Both the position numbers and the translations under genes were made by a program. 6,206 nt of DNA from an uncultured Bacteroidales bacterium (lineage in GTDB: Bacteria; Bacteroidota; Bacteroidia; Bacteroidales; Paludibacteraceae), in assembly GCA_903929065.1 (NCBI GenBank), contig CAIYTJ010000217.1, forward strand, positions 1-6,206. The letters run 5' to 3'. Positions 5,557 through 6,206 of the stretch are shown one piece after another. Every line of letters starts with the position of its first letter. Positions within the stretch are counted from its first letter, which is position 1. The notes under the pieces were generated by a model. That model worked only from the letters and a program-made list of their open reading frames with translations. It was not told the origin of the DNA and ran no database searches.

Positions 5557-6206
5557 ATGAACAACTACAGACCCTCATTTTTGAATAATATTCCACCAAT
5601 AGTTAAAAATTTAATTATTATCAACGTTATATTGATGTTAGCTACCAGTTTAACTCCTGGTTTATTTGAACGGCTAGGATCCGATTCTAATTTATCCGAC
5701 ATTTTAGGAATGCATTACTGGCAATCTTCAAAATTTAATCCTGTACAGTTGGTTACTTATATGTTCATGCACGGTGGTTGGATGCACATTTTCTTCAATA
5801 TGTTTGCGTTGTACATGTTTGGTGGAGTTCTTGAGAGCTTTTGGGGACCGAAACGTTTTTTGCTATATTATATGGTTACCGGCATTGGAGCGGGAATTAT
5901 TCAGCAAATATTCTGGACAATTGAATTTACACCTATGTTAAATGAAATCAATCAACAAATTGCTTCAAATTTTCATAATGCTCCTATGTTAATACAACAA
6001 AAAAAGCTATTTCTTGATAATCCCAATTTTGTAACTGTCGGTGCTTCAGGTGCAGTTTTCGGTTTGTTGTTGGCATTTGGGTGGCTTTTTCCGGAACAGC
6101 GTCTTTTTGTATTTCCAATTCCATTTCCAATTAAAGCACGTATTTTCGTATTGATTTATGGTGTAGCTGAGTTATCACTAGGTGTTGCACAATTTTCAGG
6201 TGACAA
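5557..6206 (+). CDS. Rhomboid family intramembrane serine protease (3' end outside window)
   Basis: Rhomboids cleave membrane proteins within or next to the bilayer using a Ser-His dyad. The 216 residues seen start MNNYRPSFLNNIPP, then a first membrane segment (about 17-37). HGGWMHIFFNM (72-82) gives His77 and Asn81, the equivalents of E. coli GlpG His150 and Asn154. GGVLESFWGPKRF (89-101) matches the conserved loop after TM2. A third membrane segment covers about 101-122, and VGASGAVFG (161-169) carries the nucleophile Ser164. A fifth segment is about 195-212. The TM6 catalytic histidine lies beyond the window edge. About 37 polar residues (121-157) are inserted between TM3 and TM4, longer than in GlpG. 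ATG 5557 is the first in-frame start after the stop at 5503-5505. It is divergent from HU. Confidence 0.92.
   Translation, partial: MNNYRPSFLNNIPPIVKNLIIINVILMLATSLTPGLFERLGSDSNLSDILGMHYWQSSKFNPVQLVTYMFMHGGWMHIFFNMFALYMFGGVLESFWGPKRFLLYYMVTGIGAGIIQQIFWTIEFTPMLNEINQQIASNFHNAPMLIQQKKLFLDNPNFVTVGASGAVFGLLLAFGWLFPEQRLFVFPIPFPIKARIFVLIYGVAELSLGVAQFSGD

Overview
The window is AT-rich chromosomal DNA from a member of the Bacteroidota, most likely the order Bacteroidales. Three things point there. Several intergenic regions carry the Bacteroidota -7 promoter box TAnnTTTG, once in full consensus form (TTG, 19 bp, TACATTTG, upstream of HU). Starts lack strong Shine-Dalgarno sites. The proteins have Bacteroidota-style sequences: HU with GINPATKQ, NAD kinase ending KLMWGVDKRN, PdxJ with VPDPPEAITSNSGWD. 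The assignment is from recall of family sequences, not from a search.

Layout, left to right: a terminator for a gene outside the window (48-80); ridA (+, 149-526) behind its own -7 box; a long palindromic stem-loop (529-599) between ridA and the convergent fmt; a minus-strand nadK-fmt pair (2441 down to 615, 15 nt apart); a 226-bp divergent promoter region; pdxJ (+, 2668-3381); a TonB/TolA-like energy-transducer gene (+, 3473-4333, GTG start); a DJ-1/PfpI gene whose ATG lies 1 nt after the tonB-like stop (4335-4877); a perfect 15-bp bidirectional terminator (4904-4937); HU (-, 5231-4959); a 325-bp divergent regulatory region; and a rhomboid protease (+, from 5557) cut off by the window end after 216 residues.

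These are mostly housekeeping genes: damage control (RidA, DJ-1), initiator-tRNA formylation (Fmt), NADP and PLP supply (NadK, PdxJ), envelope energy transduction (TonB-like), nucleoid structure (HU) and membrane proteolysis (rhomboid). I see no mobile element, CRISPR array, tRNA, rRNA or toxin/defence system, and no convincing new multi-gene system. The points most worth a second look are: the absence of exbB/exbD between pdxJ and the tonB-like gene, where I recall them in other Bacteroidales; a 10+10 bp dyad overlapping the putative rhomboid promoter, followed by a leader with small ORFs; and the REP-like palindrome between ridA and fmt.
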